Shown here in pieces: positions 17,167 to 26,086 of a DNA stretch of 64,000 bases. The notes under the pieces are model-generated. The model ran no database searches, was not told the origin of the DNA, and saw only the letters and a program-made list of their open reading frames with translations. The position numbers and the translations under genes were made by a program. Source of the DNA: Streptomyces lunaelactis (GTDB lineage: Bacteria > Actinomycetota > Actinomycetes > Streptomycetales > Streptomycetaceae); contig NZ_CP026304.1 in NCBI RefSeq assembly GCF_003054555.1, forward strand, positions 4,526,001 through 4,590,000, read 5' to 3'. The number at the start of each line of letters is the position of its first letter. The first letter of the stretch is position 1.

Positions 17167-18393
17167 CTACGGGATGCCCGCGATGTCCCCCGCCACCCCC
17201 GCATCGCGCAGGCGGCGGGCCCGTAACACCAGCTCCAGCTTGAAGCGCCGGTCCGGATCGTCCACCTCGTCGCCCAGCAGTTCGCGGATCTGGCGCAATC
17301 GGTAGCGCACGGTCTGCGGATGGACGCCGAGTCGTGCCGCGACCTCGGGGGCGCCGCCACGTGTCTCCAGCCAGGCGAGCAGCGTCTCGACGAGTCGTCG
17401 GCTGTGCGAGGGCGCGCACTGGTCGAGCGGCGCCAGGCAACGGCGGGCGAGGTCCTCGATCAGTTCCTCGGGCGGCAGCAGGACCAGCGCCTCGGTGTGC
17501 TCCGTGCACTTCAGGACCTGGCCGGCCGGGAGCAGCCCGCGTTCCATCAGGCGTACGGCGGCGAAGGCCCAGTGCAGTGACTTGGCCGCCTCGGCGAGCG
17601 GAACCGGCGGTCCCATCGCGCCGGACCAGCCTGTCAGCGCGCGCTCCAGGAGTTCCGGCCGGCCGGCCGCGCTCGGCTCGGGGACGACCATGCGCGGCTG
17701 CTCGTACTCCATGTCCAGCAGCACGTCCTGACCCACTGCCGGAGCGACGGACTCCGGGGCAGGTCGCAGAAGTACACCGACGGCGACCTGCTCGGGCAGC
17801 GGCCAGCCGATGCGCTCGGCATGTTCGGCAAGAGCGTCGGTGGGATCCGTGCGGTGCTCGCTGAGCATCAGGCTGATCAACCGCCGCTGGAGCCGGAGCC
17901 GTTCGCCGGCCTGGCGGGCGGCGGCTTCGACGTAGCCGCGTACGGACTGCGCGACGAGCCCGTCGAGATACTCGAAGCCGGACTCCACCAGCTCGTACAT
18001 GGCCGGCGGCGGGATCTCGACCTGTTGGCCGATCTCGGCGAAGCGGCGCCACGCAAGCCGCACGCCGAGCCGGTAGATGGCCTGCAGCGAGTCCAGGCTG
18101 CGGCCCTGCAGCACTTCACCGCGGCCGAACTCCTGGAAGACCTCCAGCTGACGCCCGTGCGGTCGGCCCTCCTCCACCACGAGGTGGTCCACGAAGTCCT
18201 CCAGGGCCCTGCGGATGCCGATCAGGGCCATGGGCTCGCCCGAGTCGTCGACAGCGAGCGGCAGGCCGGGGTACTCCCTGCGAATCTCGGCCAGGATGGC
18301 CTGGGCGAGTGCCGGCACCTCTGCCATGGCCAGGGACGCGAATCGGCGTGCCCGCGGGCGGGGTACATCGCGCCAGGCCGTACGCACGGGCAT
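17167..18393 (-). CDS. PucR family transcriptional regulator
   Basis: A 408-residue regulator of the PucR/CdaR-like class. The C-terminal 60 residues form the PucR helix-turn-helix: LVETLLAWLETRGGAPEVAARLGVHPQTVRYRLRQIRELLG, followed by DDPDRRFKLELVLRARRL. The N-terminal part (about 20-170) is the helical domain found in streptomycete PucR-type proteins (RREYPGLPLAVDDSGEPMALIGIRRALEDFVDHLV), and the middle resembles a degenerate GGDEF-like linker. Start at 18393 is set by a GGGAGGGAGG ribosome site; the longer frame to 18630 runs through a separate small gene. That small membrane-protein gene lies 32 bases upstream on the same strand. Ligand and targets are not known. Confidence 0.87.
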   Translation of the reverse strand: MPVRTAWRDVPRPRARRFASLAMAEVPALAQAILAEIRREYPGLPLAVDDSGEPMALIGIRRALEDFVDHLVVEEGRPHGRQLEVFQEFGRGEVLQGRSLDSLQAIYRLGVRLAWRRFAEIGQQVEIPPPAMYELVESGFEYLDGLVAQSVRGYVEAAARQAGERLRLQRRLISLMLSEHRTDPTDALAEHAERIGWPLPEQVAVGVLLRPAPESVAPAVGQDVLLDMEYEQPRMVVPEPSAAGRPELLERALTGWSGAMGPPVPLAEAAKSLHWAFAAVRLMERGLLPAGQVLKCTEHTEALVLLPPEELIEDLARRCLAPLDQCAPSHSRRLVETLLAWLETRGGAPEVAARLGVHPQTVRYRLRQIRELLGDEVDDPDRRFKLELVLRARRLRDAGVAGDIAGIP

Positions 18394-18425
18394 GGGTTCC
18401 TCCCTCCCCGCTGGTCCGGCTACGG

Positions 18426-18590
18426 CTACGGCTGCGGGGATGCCGACGGCCCGCCCGTCTCGAAGGAGACGAGCGGCACATTGGGCTGCTCGGGCGTGAC
18501 GTTCAGTGCGGCGACGATGCCGAAGGCCGCGCCCACGGCGAGGACAGCGGCGGCCATGGTGGTCAGCACGGCAGCGGTCAGTCTGTGCAT
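18426..18590 (-). CDS. small single-pass membrane protein
   Basis: A 54-residue protein: one hydrophobic segment (about residues 4-29, TAAVLTTMAAAVLAVGAAFG) followed by a short polar tail rich in Pro and Ser that ends SASPQP. It is too short to be called automatically but has good Streptomyces codon bias, an ATG at 18590 and a TAG at 18426, and sits directly before the PucR gene on the same strand, so the two are probably cotranscribed. The topology suggests a signal anchor with an external tail. I do not recognise a function. Confidence 0.6.
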   Translation of the reverse strand: MHRLTAAVLTTMAAAVLAVGAAFGIVAALNVTPEQPNVPLVSFETGGPSASPQP

Positions 18591-18659
18591 GGTTCAGCGA
18601 GCCTCTCGGTCGGTAGGCACCCCGCCCCACGGCACCGGCTCGGCAATTGCCCAGTCTGC

Positions 18660-18697
18660 GAGTGTCATTGACACTCCGTCAAGAGCACGCATACGGT
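18660..18697 (+). promoter_or_regulatory. candidate promoter with operator palindrome for the DUF3068 gene
   Basis: TTGACA (18668-18673), an 18-bp spacer and TACGGT (18692-18697) resemble a housekeeping promoter reading toward 18757. The -35 box lies in the inverted repeat GAGTGTCA-T-TGACACTC (18660-18676), positioned to bind a repressor and possibly to serve the divergent small gene/PucR unit as well. Confidence 0.5.
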
Positions 18698-18756
18698 CCG
18701 GGGCCGTACGGACGCGCACCGACCTGAACCCGCCCCTCGCTCCCGGGAGTGCCCGC

Positions 18757-19707
18757 ATGCGTCGTACCGCTTCGCCGTTGTCGCTGGTCCTGTTGGGTGT
18801 GGGCGTCTTTCTGCTCGTACTGGCTCCGATGCTCTCGTGGTACGTGGAGCCACGTGCGGAACGCACCCCGACCGATGTCGATGTCACCACGGTGTTCACC
18901 GGCACCGGCGAGTATTTCGACACCAGTAGCCTCAGAACCGTCCAGGCGAAACCGATCACCGTCACCCGGCGGGTGCTGGGCGATGTCGCCGCGAGCGAGC
19001 GCAGCGGGCGGGCGGTCTGGGACGTGTCGACGGCCATCGACACCCCGGACACGCTGGCCCTCCGCGACCCGCGCAGGTCCTACCAGTGGACGCTGGAGCG
19101 CTGGGTGACCGACCGCCGGACCAACGCTCCTGTGCACTGCTGCGGGGAGACGCCGGAGTATCAGGGCGAGGCCTACCTCAAGTTCCCCTTCGACGTGCAG
19201 AAGCGGGGTTACACCTGGTGGGACAGCACGCTGGGGGCCACCCTCCGGCTGGAGTTCAAGGGCACCAAGAAGGTCGCGGGCTACGAGGGTTACCGGTTCA
19301 CCGGATCCGTGAACGACACCCGGACGGGCACCCGGCAGGTACCGGGGCGGCTGGTCGGCCTGCCCAAGCAGAGCCAGGTGCATGCCGAGGAGTGGTACGC
19401 CAACGACGGCATCGAACTCGTCGTCGACCGGCGGACCGGGCGCGTCATGAACGCGAGGACCGCTCCCCGCAAGACGCTGCGCGCACCCGGTGCCGATGAG
19501 GCGAAGGTGGTCCTGCTGGACAGCGCGGGACTGGAATTCACCCAGGAGACCCAGCGGGAGCAGGTGGCGCTGGCGAAGGCGGACAGCGCACAGCTGCGGG
19601 CGCTGGGTGAGACTGTTCCGATCGGAGCGGGAGCGGCCGGGCTCGTGCTGGGGGCCGTGGGTGTCGTGCTCGTCGTGCGCGGCAGGGAACGCCCGAATCC
19701 CCAGTAA
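18757..19707 (+). CDS. DUF3068 (porin PorA-like family) membrane protein
   Basis: A 316-residue protein with a membrane segment at each end (about 6-27 and 280-303) and a large extracytoplasmic domain between, the DUF3068 layout. Family-like features include the start MRRTASPLSLVLLGVGVFLLVLAPMLSWYVEPR, TDVDVTTVFTGTGEYFDTS, and QGEAYLKFPFDVQKRGYTWWDST. DUF3068 proteins in mycolic-acid bacteria are linked to the outer envelope; in Streptomyces the role is unclear. It stands 166 bases ahead of the glycosyltransferase operon and is likely part of the same envelope locus. A good promoter with a palindrome lies upstream. Confidence 0.82.
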   Translation: MRRTASPLSLVLLGVGVFLLVLAPMLSWYVEPRAERTPTDVDVTTVFTGTGEYFDTSSLRTVQAKPITVTRRVLGDVAASERSGRAVWDVSTAIDTPDTLALRDPRRSYQWTLERWVTDRRTNAPVHCCGETPEYQGEAYLKFPFDVQKRGYTWWDSTLGATLRLEFKGTKKVAGYEGYRFTGSVNDTRTGTRQVPGRLVGLPKQSQVHAEEWYANDGIELVVDRRTGRVMNARTAPRKTLRAPGADEAKVVLLDSAGLEFTQETQREQVALAKADSAQLRALGETVPIGAGAAGLVLGAVGVVLVVRGRERPNPQ

Positions 19708-19873
19708 CGCGCACAATATGATGCAGCGTCAGCTCCACAGAGGGTCAAATTTGTCACCCCGGTGAGTAGCGGCCTCGAACAGCTGGGCGGAGACTACCAA
19801 CCCCACCCCGCCAGACCGCTCGCGCCTTCAGCATCCCCCACCGTCCCGCACCCCGAGGCGAGTTGGAGCTCAC

Positions 19874-21040
19874 ATGCCCCAGCACGTACCCCCCATGTTG
19901 CGCGCGCCACTACCCCACCACCCTCCGAAGTCCCCGCTGCACGACCTTCCTTCAGGCTCTCCGCCGCATCCCCGCCGGATCGTCTTCCTCGCCCGCCGCG
20001 ACCTCGGCAACCCGGCCGCCGGTGGCTCCGAACTGCTCATCGACAAAATCGCCGAGGGGCTCACCGCCCACGGACACCAGGTCACGCTCCTGTGCGGCGG
20101 TCCCGCCGCCTATCGCGACTACCGCGTGGTCTCGGCCGGCGGCGACGCCGGACATTTCCTGCGCGCCCGCCGCGCCTTCGAACGGCAGGTCGGCGACTGC
20201 GACCTGTTCGTCGAGGTGTGCAACGGCATGCCGTACCTCGCCCCCCTCTGGCACCGCGGACCGACGCTCTGCCTGGTCAACCATGTCCACACCGACATCT
20301 GGGAAGAGCGTTTCCCCGGCCCCGCCGCCCGGCTGGGCAAACGGCTCGAGCGTTGGGCACTGACCCGCGCCCACAGCGGCAACCTGCTGGTCGCCGTCTC
20401 CCCTTCCACGGCCGACGCGCTCCACGGCCTCGGTGTCCCGCGCGAGCGGATCCGGATCGTCCACAACGGTGTCGAGGAGCCGGGGCAGCTCGCCCCCACC
20501 TCGGCGGAGCCGCTGTTCCTCGCCGTGGGACGCCTTGTCGAGTACAAGCGGATCGAGCTGCTCCTGCGTCTGTGGGAGAGGGTCAGACCGGTCACCGGAG
20601 GCCGTCTCGTCATCGTGGGTGACGGGCCGGAACGAGCCCGGCTCGAGGCTCTCGCCGGGCCCGGCGTGACCTTCACCGGCCGGGTCTCGGAGGCCGAGAA
20701 GCACCGGCTGCTGTGCGCGGCCTGGGTGTTGCTCCACCCCTCGCTCGTCGAGGGCTGGGGGCTGGTGGTGACCGAGGCGGCGGCCCGGTCCACGCCTGCC
20801 ATCGGCTTCGATGTGCCCGGTCTCAGGGACTCGATCGACGACGGCGTCACAGGCGTTCTGGCCCGCGGCGAGAGCTCGTTCGCCGCGGCCTGGTGCACCC
20901 TTGCGCTCAGCCCCGAGCGGCGCGAGGCGCTCGGCCGGGCGGCCGGGCAGCGGGCTGAGCACTTCCGCTGGGGAGCCACGGTCCGGCAGTTCCGGGCCGC
21001 GGCCGCGGAGGCCGCGCCGCAGCGGAGTGACCGGCTGTGA
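19874..21040 (+). CDS. GT4 family glycosyltransferase
   Basis: A 388-residue retaining glycosyltransferase with GT-B fold. The N-terminal Rossmann domain begins RRIVFLARRDLGNPAAGGSELLIDKIAEGL; the C-terminal nucleotide-sugar domain shows LFLAVGRLVEYKRIELLL, VIVGDGPERARLE, VTFTGRVSEAEKHRLL and the E-x7-E motif of GT4 enzymes in EGWGLVVTEAAARS. The first 40 residues are proline-rich and variable. Donor and acceptor are not deducible. It is the first gene of a coupled operon: the following methyltransferase starts with a GTG overlapping its stop. The company of an AftD-like transferase points to an envelope glycan or glycolipid. Confidence 0.87.
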   Translation: MPQHVPPMLRAPLPHHPPKSPLHDLPSGSPPHPRRIVFLARRDLGNPAAGGSELLIDKIAEGLTAHGHQVTLLCGGPAAYRDYRVVSAGGDAGHFLRARRAFERQVGDCDLFVEVCNGMPYLAPLWHRGPTLCLVNHVHTDIWEERFPGPAARLGKRLERWALTRAHSGNLLVAVSPSTADALHGLGVPRERIRIVHNGVEEPGQLAPTSAEPLFLAVGRLVEYKRIELLLRLWERVRPVTGGRLVIVGDGPERARLEALAGPGVTFTGRVSEAEKHRLLCAAWVLLHPSLVEGWGLVVTEAAARSTPAIGFDVPGLRDSIDDGVTGVLARGESSFAAAWCTLALSPERREALGRAAGQRAEHFRWGATVRQFRAAAAEAAPQRSDRL

Positions 21041-21807
21041 AGGACCCCTCCATCCGCAGGTCCGTCGCTCTCTTCCGGGCGTTCATGGGTGAGCAGACCG
21101 ACCCGGACCGGTGTTACACCCTGCTCGCCCATGATGCGGCCGACCAACTGGAGCGGCAGATGACCCTGAGCGACCGGCTGGTGGTGGACGTGGGAGGCGG
21201 GCCGGGCCACTTCACCGAGGAGTTCCGGCGGCGTGGCGCGCAGAGTTACCTCTTCGAGCCCGATCTGCGGGAACTGAGCGCGCGCGGCACCGTCCCCGCG
21301 GGCTCGGTGGTCGCCGACGGTTATCTGCTGCCCCTGGCCGACGGCGTCGCCGACGTCTGCTTCTCCTCCAACGTTCTGGAACACGTCGCCGACCCGCAGA
21401 CCTTCCTCAGCGAACTGATCCGCGTCACCCGGCCGGGCGGGCTGATCTACGTTTCGTTCACCAACTGGCTCTCCCCCTGGGGCGGTCACGAGTGGGCGCC
21501 CTGGCACTACCTGGGTGCGGACCGCGCCCGCGCCCGGTACCTGAGACGGACCGGACGCCCCGCCAAGCACGCCCTCGGCGAGAACCTCTTCGCGATCCAC
21601 ATCGGCCCGACCCTGCGTCAGGTACGCGCCCGCGAGGACGTGTCCCTCGTAACGGCCCGCTCGCGGTACTGGCCGTTCCTCGCGCGGGCTGTCACCCGCG
21701 TCCCGGGCCTGCGCGAGATCGCCACCTGGAACCTCCTCCTCATCCTCCGGCGCCGAACAGAAACGGCAGCAGAGATGGACAGCCCCCTGCGAGCCACCCG
21801 TGGCTGA
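21037..21807 (+). CDS. class I SAM-dependent methyltransferase
   Basis: A 256-residue methyltransferase. The SAM-binding motif I is VVDVGGGPGHFTEEF (about residues 49-63), followed by YLFEPDLRE (motif II acid) and the Methyltransf_11-type ADVCFSSNVLEHVADPQTFLSELIRVTRPGGLIYVSF. The C-terminal part has LSPWGGHEWAPWHYLG, found in glycan-associated streptomycete members. The GTG start overlaps the glycosyltransferase stop (GTGA), and the stop overlaps the next gene by 8 bases, so it is tightly coupled. Likely modifies the glycan or a precursor made by the operon; the substrate is unknown. Confidence 0.85.
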   Translation: MKDPSIRRSVALFRAFMGEQTDPDRCYTLLAHDAADQLERQMTLSDRLVVDVGGGPGHFTEEFRRRGAQSYLFEPDLRELSARGTVPAGSVVADGYLLPLADGVADVCFSSNVLEHVADPQTFLSELIRVTRPGGLIYVSFTNWLSPWGGHEWAPWHYLGADRARARYLRRTGRPAKHALGENLFAIHIGPTLRQVRAREDVSLVTARSRYWPFLARAVTRVPGLREIATWNLLLILRRRTETAAEMDSPLRATRG

Positions 21808-24800
21808 GACGACGTTGACCCTCCCCCCGAGCCGGCCCGGCCGCCCTGGGCCCACCGCGCCGCCCCCGCCGCCGGCCGGCCGGCCGCGCCGCAGATCGTG
21901 GCTGCTGGCCTTCTGGGCCGCGGTCTTCGTCGCGTTTCTCTCCGTGTCGCCGGGCAGGATGACCTTCGAGACCAAACTCTCCGTTGTCGCCGACCCATGG
22001 AAGTTCATCGGCGACCTCGGGGAGCTGTGGCAGAGCCGCGCCGGATTCGGCGGGCTCTTCAACCAGTACGCCGGGTACGCCTTCCCGACCCTCCCGTACT
22101 ACGCGCTCACCGACCTCGCGCACATCCCGGTGTGGCTGGCCGAGCGGCTGTGGCTCTCGCTGATCGTGGCCACCGCGTTCTGGGGCGCCCTGCGGCTCGC
22201 CGAACGCCTGGACGTCGGCAGCGCACGGACCCGGCTGCTGGGCGCCACCAGCTACGCCTTGTGGCCCACCTTCACCATCGTCGTCGGCTCCACCTCGGCG
22301 GCCGCGCTCCCCGGCGCGCTGCTGCCGTGGGTGCTGCTGCCGCTCACCGGCACCCGCACCACCCCCCGGGTGGCAGCGGCCACGTCCGCGCTGCTGATCC
22401 CCTTCATGGGCGGGGTCAACGCGGCATCGACGCTCGCCGCGCTGCTGCCCGTGGGGCTCTATCTGCTCAGCCGCCCGGCGGGTCCCCGCAAGCGTGCCCT
22501 GATCGCCTGGTGGGCTCCCGGTGTCGTGCTCGCCACCGCCTGGTGGGTGATCCCGCTGCTGCTGCTCGGCGTCTACGGCGAGGACTTCATGCCGTACGTC
22601 GAACAGGCCGACACCACCACCGGCACCATGTCGGCGACCGAACTGCTCCGCGGCGCCGGCAACTGGGTCGCCTACCTCCACTTCGGCGAGGCCTGGCTGC
22701 CCGCCGGCTGGACCGTGGCGACCGCGACGCTCACCATCCTCGGGTCGGCGTTCGCCGCCGCCCTGGGGCTCGCCGGCCTGGCCCGGCGCGATCTGCCCGA
22801 GCGCCGCTGGCTGTTGCTCACCGTGCTGGCCGTCGTCCTGATCACCCTGGCCGGATACGCCGGTTCCTTCGGAGCACCCTTCCACGAGGCGGTCCAGGAC
22901 TGGCTGAACGGGCCGCTGCGGCCCTTCAGGAGCGTCTACAAGTTCCAGCCCGGGCTCGCTCTCGCTCTCGCCTTCGGGCTCATGCACCTGGTCGCGACGG
23001 CGAGGGAGAGCCGAGGGGCCCGGCCGCTCCCCGCGCGCCGGTACGCGCCCCTCATCGCCGCGCTGGTGGTACTGCCCGGTCTGGCCTGGCCGTACGTGAA
23101 CGGGACCATCCTGCAGCCGGGGGCCTTCAAGAAACTGCCCGGCCAGTGGACACAGGCCGCCGACTGGCTGGAGAAGAACTCGCCCGACAGCCGTGCCCTC
23201 GTCGTCCCCGCCACCGCCCACGGCCTCTACACCTGGGGCTCGCCCATCGACGAGCCCCTCGACGTGCTCGCCGACTCCCGCTGGGCGCAGCGCGACTTCG
23301 TGCCCTTCGGGACGCCCGGCTCGCGACGAGCGATGGACGCAGTGGAGCAGGTGCTCATGAGCGGCAGCGAAGTGCCGGGCCTGCGCGACTACTTGTCCCG
23401 CGCCGGCATCCACTTCGTCGTCGTACGCAACGACCTCGACCCGGACCAGATCGGATACGTCCCGCCGATCACGGTGAAGCGCACCCTGGAGGCGTCCGGC
23501 TACCGAAGGGTCGCGGGATTCGCCCCGGTACTCACCGGGGGCCGGATCCCCAGCGACACGCCGTTACAGGTCCAGGGGATCTTCCCGCGCATGCAGGCCG
23601 TCGAGATCTACGAGCCGGCCGGCAACACCCGGCGGCCCGGCCAGGTCGGCCTGCGGGCAGTCGCCGACACCGCGGTGGTCAGCGGCGGCCCCGAGGCACT
23701 GCTGCAACTGTCCGCCGATCCAAGCCTGCGGATGCGGCCCACCGTGCTCACCGGGGACAACCACCCGGGGCTCGGCACGCCCGCGGCGCAGTACGTCGCG
23801 GACGGGCTGCGCCGCGCCGACACCCGCTTCGGGCTGGTCAACAGCAACACCTCGTACACCTACACCGCGGACGAACGGAACCCCACCGGGAGCCTGCAGG
23901 ACCCGGGTGAGCGACCGCGGCAGATCCTGCCGACGAAGGGCACCGGGCACCAGACGACGGCCGTCCTGCGCGGCGCCGAATCCGTGACCGCATCCAGCAG
24001 CGGCAACTGGCTGTTCCATCTGCCGCAGTACGACCCGGTGAACGCCTTCGACGGCAATCCGGGGACGGCGTGGGCCGAAGGCAGTGCCACAAACGCAGCG
24101 GGGCAGTGGCTCCGTATCGGCTTCTCCTCGCCCACCGGCATCCCCGCCTCACTGCAGCTCACTCCGCTGCCCGGTGACGGGATGCGGGCCGCCCCCACAC
24201 TTGTCCGGATCGAGACCGATCAGGGCTTTGCGGACAGCCCGCTGGCACCGACCGGAAATCCGCAGCAGGTCAAGGCGCCCGCCGGGCAGGCCACGTGGCT
24301 GAAGGTCACCGTCCTGGCGGCCCAGTCGCCCAAGGCCGGACTGGGCGGCGCGGGCTTCAGCGAGGTGTCCGTCCCCGGTGTCCAGGTCACCCGTCTGCTG
24401 CGGCTTCCCACCGACGCGCACGACAACGAGGCCCGGGCCGAGGTCTTCTCGCTCCATCGCGGCAGCGACCCGGGCGGCCTGTCGCCGGTCTCGGCCGAGG
24501 AGGGCCTGCACCGTCGGCTCAGCGTCGGCCGGGGCGGAGATTTCGCCGTCACAGCACGGGCACTGCCGGTGCCGGGCGAAGCGCTGGACCGGCTCGTCAC
24601 CGGCGCCGATCCGCGGCAGGGGCGGCGGATCACGGCGACCGCCGAATCGACCAGCCGGCTCGGAAACGGCCTCAGCCCGCGCAATCTCGTCGATCAGGAT
24701 CTGACCACCGCATGGATCGCCGGCGACCGGCCGGTCATCCATCTGAGCTGGCCAGGCCGGAAGACCATCGACGAGATTGTCCTCGCAGCCGCGGGCGGAC

Positions 24801-26086
24801 TCTCCACCCGGCCCGAGCAGATACTGATCAGCACCCCGAACGGCAGCGTGACGGCCGCCGTCGACGAGAACGGCCTGGCCCGCTTCGAACCCATCACCAC
24901 GGACCGGCTGGACATCACCATCAGCCGGGCCGCACCGCTGACCGTCCACAACCCCGTTGCCGACAACCGGATGCAGTTGCCGGTCGGCCTCAGCGAGGTC
25001 TACGTTCCGGCACTCGCCGACCTGCGCACACGGCCGCCCGCCCCCGAGCTGAAGTTCTCCGTGCCCTGCGGTGAGGGTCCGCCCGTCGCAGTGGACGGCA
25101 CGCTGCACGCGACGAGCGCGTCGGGAACGGTACGCGATCTGACCGAGCGCAGGCCCGTCGAGGTCACGCTCTGCCGGACACCGGACGGCACTCTGCCGCT
25201 GGGCCGAGGGCTTCACCAGGTGGAGGCGGGCGACGAAGGGCCCCTCGCGCTCACCGACATCACGCTGACCCGAGGCGAGGTCCGGCCGCCCGCCGCGACC
25301 GAACAGCGGAAGGCGACAGCGGTCGACTGGCGCGGCGACCGCCGGTCCGTGACCGTCGGCGCGGGCGAGGCGAGCTATCTCCAGATGTACGAGAACGCCA
25401 ACGACGGCTGGAAGGCGACGCTTGACGGCAAGAAGCTGATCCCGTTGCGGATCGACGGCTGGCAGCAGGCCTGGCTGATCCCCGCGGGCACCGGCGGCAC
25501 GGTCGAACTCGAGTACGAACCTGTGCTGCTCTACGACATCGGGCTGATCGGCGGCGCGGTGGCGGTGGCGCTGCTGGCGGGTCTCGCGCTGGTACGCCGC
25601 CGGGGCTCGGACCCGGACTCCTCGGCGACGGCCCCGCCCGCGCCGGGATGGGTGCTGGGCTGCGTCGCGCTGACCCTGGTGGTCGCGGTCGTGGCGGGCC
25701 CCTTCGCGCTGATCGTCCCCGCGCTGGCCGTGGTTGCCCGCATGCGGCACTCCCTGCTGGTGCCGATCGCGCTGGTGGCGATGGCCGGCGCCGGAATCGC
25801 GGCGGCGACGGGGGCAGGCGATCCGGTCTCCGTTGGCAGGGGCGCGTTCGGCCCGGCGGCCCAACTGCTGGCGCTCATCGCACTGTGCGCGGCCGTGGTC
25901 ACTGTGGCCCCACGGGCAGCGAGCGGCGCGCCGGCCCCCGCGACACCCCCGTCTGCGACACCGCCCCTGCCCCAGCGGGTGCGGTCGGCAAGCGGCCCTG
26001 CCGGGCTCCCCGTTCCGGACCCGGCGCCCGCCCCTGATCCTCCCGGCATCGCACCGATCGACCCGAGGGAGGCACCGCCGCAATGA
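21800..26086 (+). CDS. AftD-like alpha-(1->3)-arabinofuranosyltransferase family membrane protein
   Basis: A 1428-residue membrane glycosyltransferase resembling the AftD/DUF3367 family, which in mycobacteria adds arabinofuranose from a polyprenyl-phosphate donor to the envelope. The N-terminal third holds about 10-12 membrane helices, with the acidic FETKLSVVADPWKF loop after the first helix typical of GT-C enzymes. The middle has discoidin-like beta-sandwich regions (PVNAFDGNPGTAWAEG; NLVDQDLTTAWIAGD), fitting carbohydrate binding, and three or four helices close the C-terminus. A GTG start overlaps the previous stop. Sugar specificity cannot be read from sequence. Streptomyces lacks mycolyl-arabinogalactan, which makes its substrate interesting. 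Confidence 0.85.
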   Translation: MAETTLTLPPSRPGRPGPTAPPPPPAGRPRRRSWLLAFWAAVFVAFLSVSPGRMTFETKLSVVADPWKFIGDLGELWQSRAGFGGLFNQYAGYAFPTLPYYALTDLAHIPVWLAERLWLSLIVATAFWGALRLAERLDVGSARTRLLGATSYALWPTFTIVVGSTSAAALPGALLPWVLLPLTGTRTTPRVAAATSALLIPFMGGVNAASTLAALLPVGLYLLSRPAGPRKRALIAWWAPGVVLATAWWVIPLLLLGVYGEDFMPYVEQADTTTGTMSATELLRGAGNWVAYLHFGEAWLPAGWTVATATLTILGSAFAAALGLAGLARRDLPERRWLLLTVLAVVLITLAGYAGSFGAPFHEAVQDWLNGPLRPFRSVYKFQPGLALALAFGLMHLVATARESRGARPLPARRYAPLIAALVVLPGLAWPYVNGTILQPGAFKKLPGQWTQAADWLEKNSPDSRALVVPATAHGLYTWGSPIDEPLDVLADSRWAQRDFVPFGTPGSRRAMDAVEQVLMSGSEVPGLRDYLSRAGIHFVVVRNDLDPDQIGYVPPITVKRTLEASGYRRVAGFAPVLTGGRIPSDTPLQVQGIFPRMQAVEIYEPAGNTRRPGQVGLRAVADTAVVSGGPEALLQLSADPSLRMRPTVLTGDNHPGLGTPAAQYVADGLRRADTRFGLVNSNTSYTYTADERNPTGSLQDPGERPRQILPTKGTGHQTTAVLRGAESVTASSSGNWLFHLPQYDPVNAFDGNPGTAWAEGSATNAAGQWLRIGFSSPTGIPASLQLTPLPGDGMRAAPTLVRIETDQGFADSPLAPTGNPQQVKAPAGQATWLKVTVLAAQSPKAGLGGAGFSEVSVPGVQVTRLLRLPTDAHDNEARAEVFSLHRGSDPGGLSPVSAEEGLHRRLSVGRGGDFAVTARALPVPGEALDRLVTGADPRQGRRITATAESTSRLGNGLSPRNLVDQDLTTAWIAGDRPVIHLSWPGRKTIDEIVLAAAGGLSTRPEQILISTPNGSVTAAVDENGLARFEPITTDRLDITISRAAPLTVHNPVADNRMQLPVGLSEVYVPALADLRTRPPAPELKFSVPCGEGPPVAVDGTLHATSASGTVRDLTERRPVEVTLCRTPDGTLPLGRGLHQVEAGDEGPLALTDITLTRGEVRPPAATEQRKATAVDWRGDRRSVTVGAGEASYLQMYENANDGWKATLDGKKLIPLRIDGWQQAWLIPAGTGGTVELEYEPVLLYDIGLIGGAVAVALLAGLALVRRRGSDPDSSATAPPAPGWVLGCVALTLVVAVVAGPFALIVPALAVVARMRHSLLVPIALVAMAGAGIAAATGAGDPVSVGRGAFGPAAQLLALIALCAAVVTVAPRAASGAPAPATPPSATPPLPQRVRSASGPAGLPVPDPAPAPDPPGIAPIDPREAPPQ

